Positions 23,020 through 37,371 of a DNA stretch of 64,000 nucleotides are shown here, in pieces. Position 1 is the stretch's first letter, and each line of letters starts with the position of its first letter. A program made the position numbers and the translations under genes. The stretch comes from Hypomesus transpacificus (taxonomy: Eukaryota; Chordata; Actinopteri; Osmeriformes; Osmeridae): NCBI RefSeq assembly GCF_021917145.1, contig NC_061081.1:7004777-7068776 (forward strand). Reading direction: 5' to 3'. The notes beneath the pieces were generated by a model that worked only from the letters and a program-made list of their open reading frames with translations, was not told the DNA's origin and did not search any database.

Positions 23020-23640
23020 AAAGTTATTGATTGAGATTAGTGAAGATTTCATGCTATTTTCAGAGATTAGCGATTTATTTTCTATCATTTTTTTAAATGT
23101 TTTATTGAAAAAGTAAAGGGTGTGGAAGTAGGCCAGACACTATTAGAATAATATGGTGTATATTCGAGATTTTTTGACCCAAGTTTGAAAAAGTTATTGA
23201 GATTATCAATGATTTCATGCTATTTTCAGAGATTAGCGATTTTCTATCATTTTTTTAAATGTTTTATTGAAAAACTAAAGGGTGTGGAAGTAGGCCAGAC
23301 ACTATTAGAATAATCCGGTGTGTATTTGAGATTTTTTGACCCAAGTTTGGAAAAGATATTGAGATTAGCAAGGATTTCATGCTATTTTCAGAGATTAGCG
23401 ATTTTCTATCATTTTTTTAAATGTTTTATTGAAAAAGTAAAGGGTGTGGAAGTAGGCCAGACACTATTAAAATAATATGGTGTATATTCGAGATTTTTTG
23501 AAACAAGTTTGAAAAAGTTATTGAGATTATCAATGATTTCATGCTATTTTCAGAGATTAGCGATTTTCTATCATTTTTTAAAATGTTTTATTGAAAAAGT
23601 AAAGGGTTTGGAAGTAGGCCAGACATTGTTGGAATGCTCT
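23020..23640. repeat. 4-unit inverted 162-bp tandem array (right arm)
   Basis: The reverse anchor GGCCAGACA occurs at 23131, 23293, 23455 and 23617, again exactly 162 bp apart and inverted relative to the left arm. Confidence 0.95.
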
Positions 23641-23804
23641 GCTGTTTGTTTGAGATTTTATAGTCATAGAAATATTATAAATGTCATCATTTTTCAAAAT
23701 TGTATGGGTAATTTTCACCCGGTCCCTAACTCGGCGCTGCAAAGTAGCGTCTTCCGAATGTGAGACGAATGTCGAATGTCGAATATGAAACTAACTTCAC
23801 CTCG

Positions 23805-24887
23805 GTGGTAATAGGACACTTTTTGGTAGAGGCTCCAGTAGACTTACAAAATAACTGTTAACTCGCCCCAGTGGTGTTTCTGTAAATCGTTTTAGGGTTT
23901 AGGAACATTTTCATGTTGGAATAAAATGGGAATACACATTATTTTAGAAGCTACACACTTTCTAACATAACCCCCTCTCTCACTCAGGCAGCATTTTCAG
24001 GTAATGAGGGACAGCTTCTGGTAAAGTGGGTTAGGGTTAGGTAGTCTGTCTGCTAATATAATAATAATAATTAGTTTATATAGGCCTACAACAATGCTAG
24101 GTGCAAAGGTGTGGCAAGTTTCATTAAGTTGTGGGGTTTGACTTATACAATAGGCATAAAGTGTAACTGATGTAAACCTTGGTGATCTGCAGTCTTTGTG
24201 CTAGCTAGCAAGTCCCGCTGAGTTAGCATTTCGTTGGACTAGCGTTAGTGGTCACGCTTACAAGTCTGAAAGCGCTAGTTCGATGACAGTGTAAGTTGTT
24301 ATTTAGTTGGGAACTTAAGTGCAGTATGATGCATTGGTATTAAACATTTGAGAACTGTCGAATTAAATAACTTTTGTAGCATAAACACAGCATACTAGAT
24401 GTCCCACTTTAACCTACCTGACAAATGCTGTCCCACATTACCTGAAATGATCAGGTAATGTGGGACAGTCACATAAAACGTTTTTTTGTCTTTCTAACAA
24501 AGCATTATTTTACAAATTTGTATGTGTTTCAATCAGTGGTTAAACCCCTTCAATGTGCTGCAATAGTACTCATTGTAACTTAATTTAAATTCCTTTGCCA
24601 GCTTTATTATTGAGAAATATAAAGTCATATGCCTCTGAGCTTTCGATGCGTTTTTTCTGTATATCTCTTGTCAGGCAGATCACGCCTACTCTGATGATGT
24701 CAGACAAATACAAACTTTGTGACTAGAAGTGTTGTATTTGTCAAGATAAGGTCTGGTGATTGGATGTCCGTTTTGCACCTATTACATTATCAAAATGCAT
24801 AACTGTCCCACTTTACCAGATGTCCCACATTACTTGAACTCACCCTTGTAAAAAAAAAAAAAACTCTTGTATTGAATGGGTCACATG
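23805..24887. other. Repeat-derived spacer with TGTCCCACWTTAC motifs
   Basis: The motif TGTCCCAC(A/T)TTA recurs at about 24402, 24429, 24804 and 24821, and in reverse near 24455. At 24428-24468 two of these form a perfect 18-bp-arm hairpin with a 5-base loop. A poly-A tract lies at 24850-24863. No gene is seen. Confidence 0.5.
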
Positions 24888-26163
24888 TAGTGATGGGCAT
24901 TCCCGTGTTGCGCGCCCCAATGCACCCCGTCGCGGGAGCGCGCGCAAACCACTCGGAATCAAAGAGTGGATTTCATCTTCATAACTCAACCAAACGAAGG
25001 GTAGACAGAAGTCTCACATTATACTTTCTTTGTTATGGAATTTGTTATAGAATTCAAGAACAGTATGTCGGTTATCTGTGTAAATATCAGATGCTATTTT
25101 CAACACAATATCCTTAAAATTCGTCATTCAAACCGTATAGTAACGAACGCGAACCAACATTATTGCTGCACGACATCACATTCTGAGGAAATAAATATAC
25201 CCCAGCTATGATTACCAAAGGAAATGTATTTTGTGTAGCAGGTTCAAAGTAGGCTATTTTACATGGCTCTTCAAAGGCATGCGATTTTAATTCAGTTAGC
25301 TTGTGCGTATAAGGTTACTCACAGGTCGAAAACAACAGCCTTGTAATCCAGAATAGGTTATCAGATGTCCTGAAAAGGGGTCAAAGGTTCACATGCCTAT
25401 TGCCTACAAAAGTAGGTAGCCTACTAAAAACGATGTATCAACATCAAAACAAATGTTCTCACCATAAAATCCTTTTTTAAGATAGGATATCTAACTCTTA
25501 TTGTTTAAGTCAATTAAATAAATGAAAACATAATAATCCCCCACCTACCATGGATTATTCTGTTTTCAGACCTGTCCAATTTATACATACACATGTAGGC
25601 TATTGGTATTAAATTTATGCTATTAAATGTACATAATGCTGGAGTAGAAGGGAAGAAATGCGAAGGGAGAACATTTCATGGCATGGTTTTCCATTTGATG
25701 TAAGTGCAATGCACCCCCTGCTAACCCTGACTAAGAAAGTGTTACATGCCTAAAATTGACTGTGGTTACTCATACGAATCCCTGCAGTGTACAGTAAGAA
25801 TAATTTGATGCTGGGATATACAGAACTGCCTTGACATGAAGTAGCCTACTTTATGAAGATTTACCACAATAAACTAGCCTGGCTGGCAGCCCAATTTAGC
25901 CCCGCCCACAAAAGAATTGTGAAGTTTGGTCTGGGTTAGCCTGGCTCTGCCCTCCTACGTACTTCCGCTCAATTTGGATTTTGCTTCTGTACTAGGTCTG
26001 GGATTTCAATGCATCATTCTGTTTTCAGAAAAAAAAAAATTGTATGTCCAATCAGCGTACTAAGGGAGTGGCTGATAACAATGACGTTGATGTCGTGCAT
26101 TAGTTTGAGTTGTTGTTCAGTAATGGCGGCGGAGAAAGATGCGAGCAAAGCTACCCATCACTA
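24888..26163. mobile_element. hAT-like element (1.28 kb), no transposase
   Basis: Ends TAGTGATGGGCA and TACCCATCACTA are inverted repeats (11 of 12). The flanks GTCACATG (24880-24887) and GTCATATG (26164-26171) are an 8-bp target duplication with one difference. No transposase reading frame is visible, so it would be non-autonomous. Confidence 0.75.
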
Positions 26164-26171
26164 GTCATATG

Positions 26172-27395
26172 ACTGCGTCACATGAATACAAATACGTTGT
26201 TTTCTAAAGCCTCTGTTTTCACAGTCCACACTACAACGCTAAAAGTTTTCACATTTAAAAGATATGCGTTTTCAAACAAAAACGTAGGCCTATTAGTGTG
26301 GACATGGCCACAGAGAAAATACTAATAACAATGTTCAATTTTCAAGCTCATGCGGGCATGACAGCACAAGTGTCACTAATCACTGTGCTTAATTAGTGCA
26401 GGTCTGTCATCCTTGTTCTTGGTACTTCCGTTAAGGTTACTTGGATGCCAAGTGAAATGGAATAAGCCTTACATGTCCAAATCCTGTTGAAAACCCTTTA
26501 ACGTTTTAAGTTGGAAAAAATCCTTTAATGTATAAAGAGTGACAGGAGAAGATGGAGTGACGTAGAAGCAAACTATTTAACCACTTATCTAATAAGCTTA
26601 TGGCGCACTACAGCACCTTTCTGGTGCTCAAATCTCTTAATTAACAGTACAGTGGATGGCTAATGAATGGAATAGAACTAGGTCAGAGGAAACTTAACCT
26701 TACCTTAACTGCCCTCTGGCAGATTTTCAGAAAAAATGTACTTTGCTCATACTGTCATCATTCCAGATGTGATCTTTTAGTGACAAATTAAATTGGCTTT
26801 TTCTGCAAGTGCAGTAAGCCAAATTAAAATTTTGGAAAGAAAAACACCATCAAAGTACATTTTACAGAGTGCTGTAATTGCATATAGCAAGATTTTTGTG
26901 GACGACAGGTCATTGTTTTCTGTGCATTGAGTCCATCTGGTCCGTCCCTGCCACACAGGACCAAAGGTATTTGCTGCCTGTAGCCGACGAGGGATTTCTG
27001 CTTGGTTGATCTTGACTGATTCATGATTGTCTTGTCTCTGTTTGAGTGTTTGATTAATTTTGTGTTAAAGTGGCAGCACTGGAATCGTTCAACAGATGGG
27101 TTTGTCCAAATAGACTGGTCTTGAAGGGTTTGACCCTCTGACTTTAAAACTAGTGCTTGGCTAATTTATAAATCCTTGCTTAGCATGGGTGTCTATCCGG
27201 TGTTAAGCACAATTACGGACTAGACGTTTAACGCCTAACTTCTTTACAATCCCCTGGTAATCTTACTTAGACAATTGGTGCAGGCTTCCAAAGGGTATAA
27301 AAGCCATGACCAAGACAACACTTACTGTGGAGTTGATTAACACCATTGTCCTTAGACAGCAAGTTCCCTGTCAGAGCAGACCTTAGTGACTGAAG
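26172..27395. other. RH2 opsin upstream region
   Basis: AT-rich DNA without coding signal. Near the gene, a TAATCT (CRX/OTX-type) motif at about 27257 lies 40 bp upstream of a TATA box (TATAAAAG, about 27296-27303). That box is about 95 bp before the start codon. This is a compact promoter layout expected of a photoreceptor gene. Confidence 0.5.
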
Positions 27396-29804
27396 ATGAA
27401 CGGCACGGAGGGCAACAATTTCTACATCCCCATGTCCAACCGGACTGGGCTTGTCAGGAATCCTTTTGAGTACACACAGTATTACTTGGCAGACCCATGG
27501 CAATTCAAATTGCTTGCCGTCTACATGTTTTTCTTGATCTGTTTTGGCTTTCCTATCAACGGTCTGACACTGCTGGTTACAGCTCAGCACAAGAAGCTCC
27601 GGCAACCTCTCAACTTCATCCTGGTCAACTTGGCTGTGGCTGGAATGATCATGGTCCTCTTTGGGTTCACCATCACCATCACATCTGCTGTTAATGGTTA
27701 CTTTATCGCTGGGCCACTGGGCTGTGCCATTGAGGGCTTCATGGCTACCCTTGGAGGTAAGAAAAACTGTATATGAGGCTATACATTCTTCTATTGATTA
27801 CTAAATCTGCAACTTGCATGATTTTTATCATTTGAGATTTTAAACACAATTTAATCATTATATTCATTCTCAATTCTAGGTGAAGTTGCCTTGTGGTCAT
27901 TGGTAGTCCTGGCCATTGAGAGATACATTGTGGTTTGCAAACCCATGGGGAGCTTCAAGTTTGGATCCACTCATGCAGGAGCAGGAGTTGCGTTCACCTG
28001 GGTCATGGCAATGGCCTGTGCTGCTCCCCCACTTGTTGGCTGGTCAAGGTACAATACATAGTACTTACATAGTACTTACATAGTACTTACATACAAACAC
28101 AGTCAATATTTGTTCAAATTTTTACATTTATGCATTTAGCAGACGCTTTTATCCAAAGCGACTTCCAAGAGTTTTACAAAAGTGCATAGGACACTGATCA
28201 TAACAATGAGATAGCCCCAAACATTGAGGGTAGCCAAACATGAACCATACATTGTGAAAACCAAATATGTCCCAAAGGGAAGAACAATAAGAACATGTAG
28301 TTAGACAAGTTACAATTAAACAGCAAGAACCTCAAAAGTGCAAGAGTGTACCTGTGGAAAAAAGCAAGCAACAATAATATATTTTACGGTGAGTACAATA
28401 CTTTTAAGACAGTTGCAACAAACAAGCTCTTGAGCGGTGGGACCACCAGACGGTTGTCAGAAGAAGACCGTAGGTAGCGGATGGGGGTGTAAGGATGGAG
28501 GAGAGACTTGATGTAGTCGGGTGCAGTCCCGTTCACCTCTCTAAAGGTCAGTACCAGAGTCTTCAATCTGATACGGGCTGTGATGGGAAGCCAGTGGAGG
28601 GAGATGAGGAGTGGGGTAACATGGGAGCGTCTGGGTAGATTCAAGACCAGACGGGCTGTTGAGTTCTGAATCCTCTGGAGAGGGCGGGTTGCGCATGCTG
28701 GGAGACCGGCAAGCAGCGAGTTGCAGTAGTCCAACTTTTGAGAGGACAAGTGCTTGGACTAGCAGCTGGGTGGAATGCTCAGACGGGTATCTCCTGATCT
28801 CTGGATATTGTAGAGGGTGAATCTACACGACCGGGAGACCGCAGCAATGTGGGCTGTGAGGGAGAGCTCGTCATCCATGTTAACCAATAATGTACTTGGT
28901 TGGGAAATGCATTGTAAGTAAAGATATATTCTCTACACAGGTACATTCCTGAGGGGCTGCAGTGTTCCTGTGGCCCTGATTATTACACGTTGGCCCCAGG
29001 TTTCAACAATGAATCCTACGTCTTGTACATGTTCAGCTGCCACTTCATTATTCCTGTTATCGTCATTTTCTTCACTTATGGAAACCTTGTGTGCACAGTC
29101 AAGGCGGTAAGATATGTTTTGATGTTCATAACTAATAGAAAAAGCTTTTTCCAAAACAGTTTTAGTACTGAAAAATGCAAACAAGCTTCTCATTGAAACT
29201 CACTTTTGTGATTATGTTCTTAATTAGTCCAGAGAGATGAATGGAATACCCAGCTAAATGTTGATCACTCATGGAGTCCTTCTCCACTCTTATCTCTTCA
29301 CAATTTCAGGCTGCAGCTTCACAGCAGGACTCAGCCTCCACCCAGAAAGCTGAGAGGGAAGTGACACGTATGTGCATCTTGATGGTGGTGGGCTTTCTTG
29401 TGGCTTGGACCCCCTATGCCAGTGTTGCTGCTTATATCTTCTTCAACAAGGGAGTTGCCTTCACTGCCCAGTCCATGGCAATCCCTGCCTTCTTTTCCAA
29501 AAGCTCAGCCTTGTTCAATCCTATTATCTATGTGCTGCTGAACAAACAGGTGCGTAGCACAAGCCAAAACTTGAAAGTAATACCTATTCCAAATGGTTTA
29601 CAGTTCTTTGCAGTTTTCTTATATTGCTACTGAATATTTGTAATGGCACTGTATAGTTCAGCTTCAGATTCTCTGTACCAATTCTCTGCTCTCTTCCAGT
29701 TCCGTAACTGTATGCTGACAACTGTGGGCATGGGCGGTATGACTGATGACGAAACATCAGTGTCACAGAGTAAAACAGAAGTGTCTTCTGTGGCACCGGC
29801 CTAA
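27396..29804 (+). CDS. rh2: RH2 green-sensitive cone opsin
   Basis: Seven-helix visual pigment of cone outer segments that couples to transducin. Five coding exons: 27396-27756 (361), 27880-28048 (169), 28941-29106 (166), 29310-29549 (240) and 29700-29804 (105). The first four lengths are the classic vertebrate rhodopsin-family sizes. Total 346 residues. Visible (bovine numbering): N-glycan sites N2 and N15, counter-ion E113, E122, ERY at 134-136, disulphide C110-C187, E181, H211, W265, A292, the retinal-binding K296 and NPIIY. Gly83 instead of Asp, the [13 protein letters not shown] helix 1 and the [16 protein letters not shown] block are RH2-like. The introns exclude the intronless ocular rod rhodopsin of teleosts. 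Exo-rhodopsin is the main alternative. Glu122 suggests a green rather than blue-shifted pigment. The C-terminus ([13 protein letters not shown]) has no cysteine at the palmitoylation position. AATAAA is at 29900-29905. Confidence 0.9.
28059..28091. repeat. 11-bp triple tandem repeat in opsin intron 2
   Basis: Three copies of TAGTACTTACA, 11 bases after the exon 2 donor. Confidence 0.85.
28115..28880 (-). mobile_element. 5'-truncated LINE in opsin intron 2
   Basis: On the minus strand, 28384-28749 encodes the C-terminal part of a non-LTR reverse transcriptase protein ([12 protein letters not shown] ... [11 protein letters not shown] ... PDYIKSLL), typical of fish L2/CR1-related LINEs. It is followed by a 3' UTR ending AAAGCGTCTGCTAAATGCAT at about 28125. 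The 5' end is lost, so it is inactive. It makes opsin intron 2 the longest of the gene (892 bp). Confidence 0.85.
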
Positions 29805-31260
29805 AGATGTCCCACCTCAACAAGCAAGACAACATGCAATTCATCACCTTGATTTCCAGTCTGATCTGAATATGATCTTCAAAAAATACAAAAAATACAA
29901 ATAAAGACATAGAAAGGCAAGAAAAAGAGAATGAAGGCTGTTTGAGATGAGACTCAACTCTATTTGCAATCTATATCTCTGTACCCTCATCACAGTGAAG
30001 GCAATCTCCAGAGAGGGCTTGGAGGTTTGTAATATACCATGTGGACAGCAACTACTGGATAAACAACAAGGCAATATCTAGGTAAATCCATTTAAAAGGC
30101 ATCTGAAGAGTCAGAAAATTTGCTACTAAAATAAAGAGCAAACTTTCCGCTGCTTGGTGGTAACAAATGTTGGAATGGCTGAGCATCAGACCTGCCAATA
30201 AGCTCTGATGTTTGACTCAGTAACAAGAGATAATTTTGTTATTGAAAGGCAATAATTTATTTTTGGCCTGTGTCATCATTTGCTGTATATAATTTATTTT
30301 TTAAATATACAAGTTAGATTAAGTTAATTAAATGCATGCATGAAAAAAAGTCTCTTGTCTTCATTAAAACACTAAGAAGTAATCTCAGTAAACACATCAA
30401 CTAACTCAGCATCACTTCTTGCCTGCATTCACTTAGTTATAACCCCCCCTTTCCCAATTTCACTAAAGATCTCTTCACAGCTCCTAAATTCAAACAAAAT
30501 CAATTTAAGAAAGTGAGCTATGGTGAAATATCACTTAACTTTAGTCAGAATATTTTCTTTTTTCTTTACATCTCACAAAACCTGCCCTTTGGGAAAAGTA
30601 ATTTAAAAGTGGGAATTCTTATCAGTACCACTTAATGTGTTACGGTTTTTGACAATGTATAAATATATTATTAGTGGCATCACTGCTAAACTTGCAGTAT
30701 AAGAGAACAGCTACAGCCTCTAACATGCAATCCTCCATCATTAAGAGTTGCCTATTCTATAACCTTAATGTAGATTGTTAATACCACTTCTGTCAATTGG
30801 TCATTTTAGGTATCCAATAGCAAATATTTGTTAAATGCTATTTACATTTAAATGTGTATATATATTTACCTCTTTGTGTGTAAATAACTATTTGTAAAAA
30901 CATGACCTGCCAACATGCTTCGTTGGTTATTTCTATGGCCACGGTCCTATTTACAACAACAACAAAAAATAGGCCATGGCCTGATATGGAATTTTTATAC
31001 CAACACCATAGATCTGGAGACACATTAGAACAATAAAATTGACTTTTCCATACAGTACAATCTCATATGTAGGTTTAAAGATTGAATAGCTAATGTTTTG
31101 GTATTTCAGTTTGCAGTGTCCTTTGATTGACTTAATAGCCTACGTTCGTATGACTTGTATTAGGCTAGTATTTTATGGTGGATACTGCTTTGAGGGTGTT
31201 TTCATGCTGAAGCCTGTACTCGACCCTTCCGGCATCTATCACCAATGGCAAACGTTCAGT
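29805..31260. other. Opsin 3' flank
   Basis: Opsin 3' UTR with polyadenylation signal AATAAA at 29900-29905, then AT-rich DNA with no recognised gene or repeat. Confidence 0.4.
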
Positions 31261-31272
31261 TGAGGAACTTCA

Positions 31273-31353
31273 ATGCTGTGTTCACACCAAACGCTAATGT
31301 GCTCGTATGTGCCTTCGAATGAGACGAATTCGTGTTTGGTGTGAACACAGCAT
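31273..31353. repeat. MITE-like hairpin (81 bp)
   Basis: Perfect 20-bp inverted arms (ATGCTGTGTTCACACCAAAC and its complement) around a 41-base loop. It is probably a miniature transposon; no target duplication is evident. Confidence 0.7.
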
Positions 31354-32066
31354 AAGTATAAACTCTTGAGCCCTTAATACCCTGTGTTAGGTTTGCCACA
31401 CGTCCTTTAAAATACGGAATCGTCCCGTATTTGAGAATAAAATAGCGCGTCCCGTTTTGAATCATTACGGAACGGGTTTTGTCGCGTATTTTCAGAATTG
31501 TCTTGTCATCAACGCAACATCCAATGCAAATCATCCCACCCACATTCTATGAAGACTCGTCCTATTCTACCCCCGATTGGGTAATACTCGCTGCAATCGT
31601 TGGTTTGATCGGTTTGTTTCAGGGTCACGGCCAATCAAAGTCAGAGGAGGGCGGGTCTCTTGGTGGAGAGTATCTGGAGCTGCTTGCCAGGCTGCTCCCC
31701 CCGCGTAATAAGAAGTACACTTATAAGAGGAAGTAGGCTTGACATGCTCCAATACTGCGCACACTAACTAGCCTACTTCTGGTCCGCTGACGTTATCATG
31801 TTCTTTCAAGATCCTCTGCAAGTCTCCTGCACTATATATTTTTTCCCAATATACCTTTTGAGTATCAATGCAGTTGTTTAATTTAAAGTTAATAAGTTAT
31901 AGATCTGTACATTTTATAAGTTGATAAAATATGCTATAAACATCTCACAAGTTCTTCCAAAAGCCTATTTTTGTGGTCTCACCCCCCCCCCCCCCCCCCC
32001 CTCCCCCCCTATCGTGTTCATACTGTGTCGGCTGGTGCAAATGAATTTTTTTTACTTGCCCTCCAA
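31354..32066. other. Spacer with C-run
   Basis: No gene is recognised; an 85-codon open frame at 31479-31736 has no family features. 31983-32008 is almost pure C on the plus strand. Confidence 0.35.
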
Positions 32067-32250
32067 TTCCAGAAAGCAGGTTATGTGATATACCCAGGTA
32101 AGTTAACTCCCCAGTTGATACCCAGAGTTGTAGCAAGTTGCTACAACGCAGCAACTGATGTTGCTACTAGCAACTAGCAACATCAGTAGGTTGCTGCAAA
32201 ATTGTGAATCATTGTTAACTTGGTTATGTTGCATAACCTGCTTTCTGGAA
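32067..32250. mobile_element. Palindromic MITE upstream of tubb4b (about 184 bp)
   Basis: TTCCAGAAAGCAGGTTATG at the left pairs with CATAACCTGCTTTCTGGAA at the right. A small internal hairpin of GTTGCTA repeats lies at the centre. The superfamily is not assigned. Confidence 0.75.
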
Positions 32251-32545
32251 TACACCTGTTCTACTTCCTTACTTCAAATGTATGTAGGCCTATTCATTTC
32301 ATTTGATCTTCTGTAGATCTTCACTGATCCCTTTGTTGGGTAGCGTGCCTAGTTACAAATAATACAAACGGGTCACAGAAAGAACTTCAATGTTTACATA
32401 TGTCCTTGTTACTGTTGACAACAGTTTATTGTAACTAATAGCCAATGAGAATTATGAACTGACAGTTTCTGAGTAAGAAACCTCCTACAAAATGTGACTG
32501 GCAGGATACTGATCCAATCACTTCAATTACCTTTCTTTGCATGGG

Positions 32546-32553
32546 TATATAAA
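32546..32553 (+). promoter_or_regulatory. tubb4b TATA box
   Basis: TATATAAA about 90 bp upstream of the tubulin start codon. CCAAT motifs lie at about 32441 and 32513. The spacing fits a TATA/CCAAT promoter. Confidence 0.6.
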
Positions 32554-32642
32554 GCTACACACCTCTGTCATCTTCATTTCAGCATTTTACTACAAGAGGC
32601 TTGTCGTAGATGTGTGTATTTTGTATTCCAACTTAAATCAAA

Positions 32643-35511
<2,869 letters not shown>

Positions 35512-37370
35512 GGAGGAAGGAAAGGAGCAGCTGGCTAAATACATGTCCAAGTACTTTACTTGCTTTCAGGATTCCTGTTTGTCAGTCTGTCTCTTTTTAA
35601 AATTTAAATTTTGGCATTCATAATCTCTTTTGACCAAATATCTACTTTCATGGCAATGCCTTGTGATTGCCATTTGTTCCATCCTTTACTCCACTTTCAC
35701 CTTCACTTTGTTGCAGTAAAAGGTAATACTTTGACGCTTGCATTATGCCAACTGTTGGCAGGTTCAACAAATTAAAAAACTTCTCATTTGACAGTAAAGC
35801 TAAAGATTTTACTAAACAAAAATTCAAGTGTTTTGCTTTTCGCAAATCATTTGATGTTACCTCAATGGCCATTTAATTTGACAAAATCTGTTCTTGAGTG
35901 TTTTAACGGAATCTGAGCATAACCGAGTAGCATAGACAATGCTGCATAATAAAATGACTGTTCTCTCAAATCCACTCTTCCCTTGATTTCTGTCGCCAGC
36001 TTAAGAATTTAAATTCTGCACATCAGTGTCAATGTCCTGTTCCTGTATTCAACATCTCTTAAAATGTACTTAATGTACAAATATTTTCTACAAAACAATG
36101 TAAGGCAACAACAAGCAATGGCAACTCTCATCCAGTAGATGGAGCTGTCATATCGCAGATAAATTAAAGATGGATGAAGCGTCATGATATTACGATACCC
36201 AAAGTTGTAAGATTGTAACTCAACACACCAGAAGACTACACACCAGAAGACATTGTAAGTGATGGGCCTCCTATCAGAAGATATGTCCCAGTAGTTTTCT
36301 ATTATAGCCAATTATCTTCATAAAAATGCTTTACGGTCAGTAATATAAAATTGGTATAGACAACTTGAAGGCTACAAAATTCCATCTTAAAAGTGATTCT
36401 ATGCAGAATAGCTGTATGGCTCCATTTAGAATCCTTATGCTATATGAGTTCTCCATGTTTGCTTGCAGTGAAAAACTACATGTAATGTTTTCCCTCCCAT
36501 AGGCGGAGCGCTTAGCCTACTTTGGGTCAGTTTTGTACTGTTGCATTACAGCTTTTCTCCATTGATTTGACACGTGTCTAAACTCGGGTAATGGCTCTCA
36601 AAGTTAATACAGTGATCTGAACACTTATTTTAATTGTCCTAAACAGATTACATTTTCTAGTGCACAGTGCCCATGATGCAGTCGGTGACATACACATATT
36701 TCTGGAATTAAACATAGTGATTCTTCAGTGGTTTTGGTACCTACATTTCTGTCATCACAATTGAAATTCTCAAAGTACTTGTTTAACCTCCATCATCTAG
36801 TCAATTAAGCACATGAAAGCAATTGCCAATGCTCTGGTACATTCATGCAAATGATTATACAGTCAAAAATGGTCTGCTCTTTCCTACATTATCAATTGCT
36901 TCGGTTAAATTATATATTGACGTGTTATACATGTTCTCTATTAAATTGTCTTACTCCCACAAATGTGTAGAAAAAATGTGTAGAACATTTAGTTCATTAC
37001 GTAAGTCATTACATGCACAATGGTTGAGTTGGTGCCCAAGCCTGTGATGCAGCTACATTTAGTTACTTTATTTATTTAGCAGACACTTATCCAGAGCTAG
37101 TGATAACGTTTGTTATTTGACTTGGTGTTAGTTTAATTAGAGTTTGCAATGTGCAGGCTGTCTTTGACCATCAATTTATGATGTAGACTTCTTGAAGTAC
37201 TTACAAGTACACTTTAAACTATAAATTGAAACATTCACGCCTATCCTGAATTGACTATTTGTCAAGAAAAAACATTTGCAATTTATTTTCTTGCCCGCCA
37301 TGTGAAATATGCATGTTTTAAATTTTGTATATGTTACATCAATTTGTAATTATTTTACAATATCGCCAAA
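35512..37370. other. tubb4b 3' UTR and intergenic region
   Basis: tubb4b 3' UTR to about 35,970 with AATAAA at 35948-35953. A short repeat at 36658-36722 resembles 16716-16860. A degenerate LINE/SINE tail in reverse orientation (TTTAGCAGACACTTATCCAG) is at about 37074-37095. No gene is seen. Confidence 0.5.
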
Positions 37371-37371
37371 T

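Larger units (their letters stand above)
19445..23804. mobile_element. Fold-back element with 162-bp repeat arrays (4.36 kb)
   Basis: The outer 300 bp at each end (19445-about 19745 and about 23505-23804) are inverted copies, about 99% identical, beginning CGAGGTGAAGTTAGTTTCAT. Inside each arm is a 162-bp tandem repeat: 15 units on the left and 4 inverted units on the right. The centre (about 21990-23020) is non-repetitive apart from a GA-rich microsatellite and an LTR-like sequence. No transposase is present. A possible imperfect 10-bp target duplication is GGTTATAGGA (19434-19443) and GGTAATAGGA (23807-23816). The reading frames of 84 codons in each arm are mirror images produced by the repeat and are not genes. 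Superfamily unknown. Confidence 0.8.

Noticed and set aside
27396-29804. Rod rhodopsin (rho) or exo-rhodopsin
   Set aside because: Teleost ocular rho is intronless. Gly83 and the helix 1-2 sequence fit RH2 better than exo-rhodopsin. A phylogeny would be decisive.
31479-31736. 85-codon open frame as a gene
   Set aside because: No recognised domain, no splice or promoter context, and it lies in a repeat-rich spacer.
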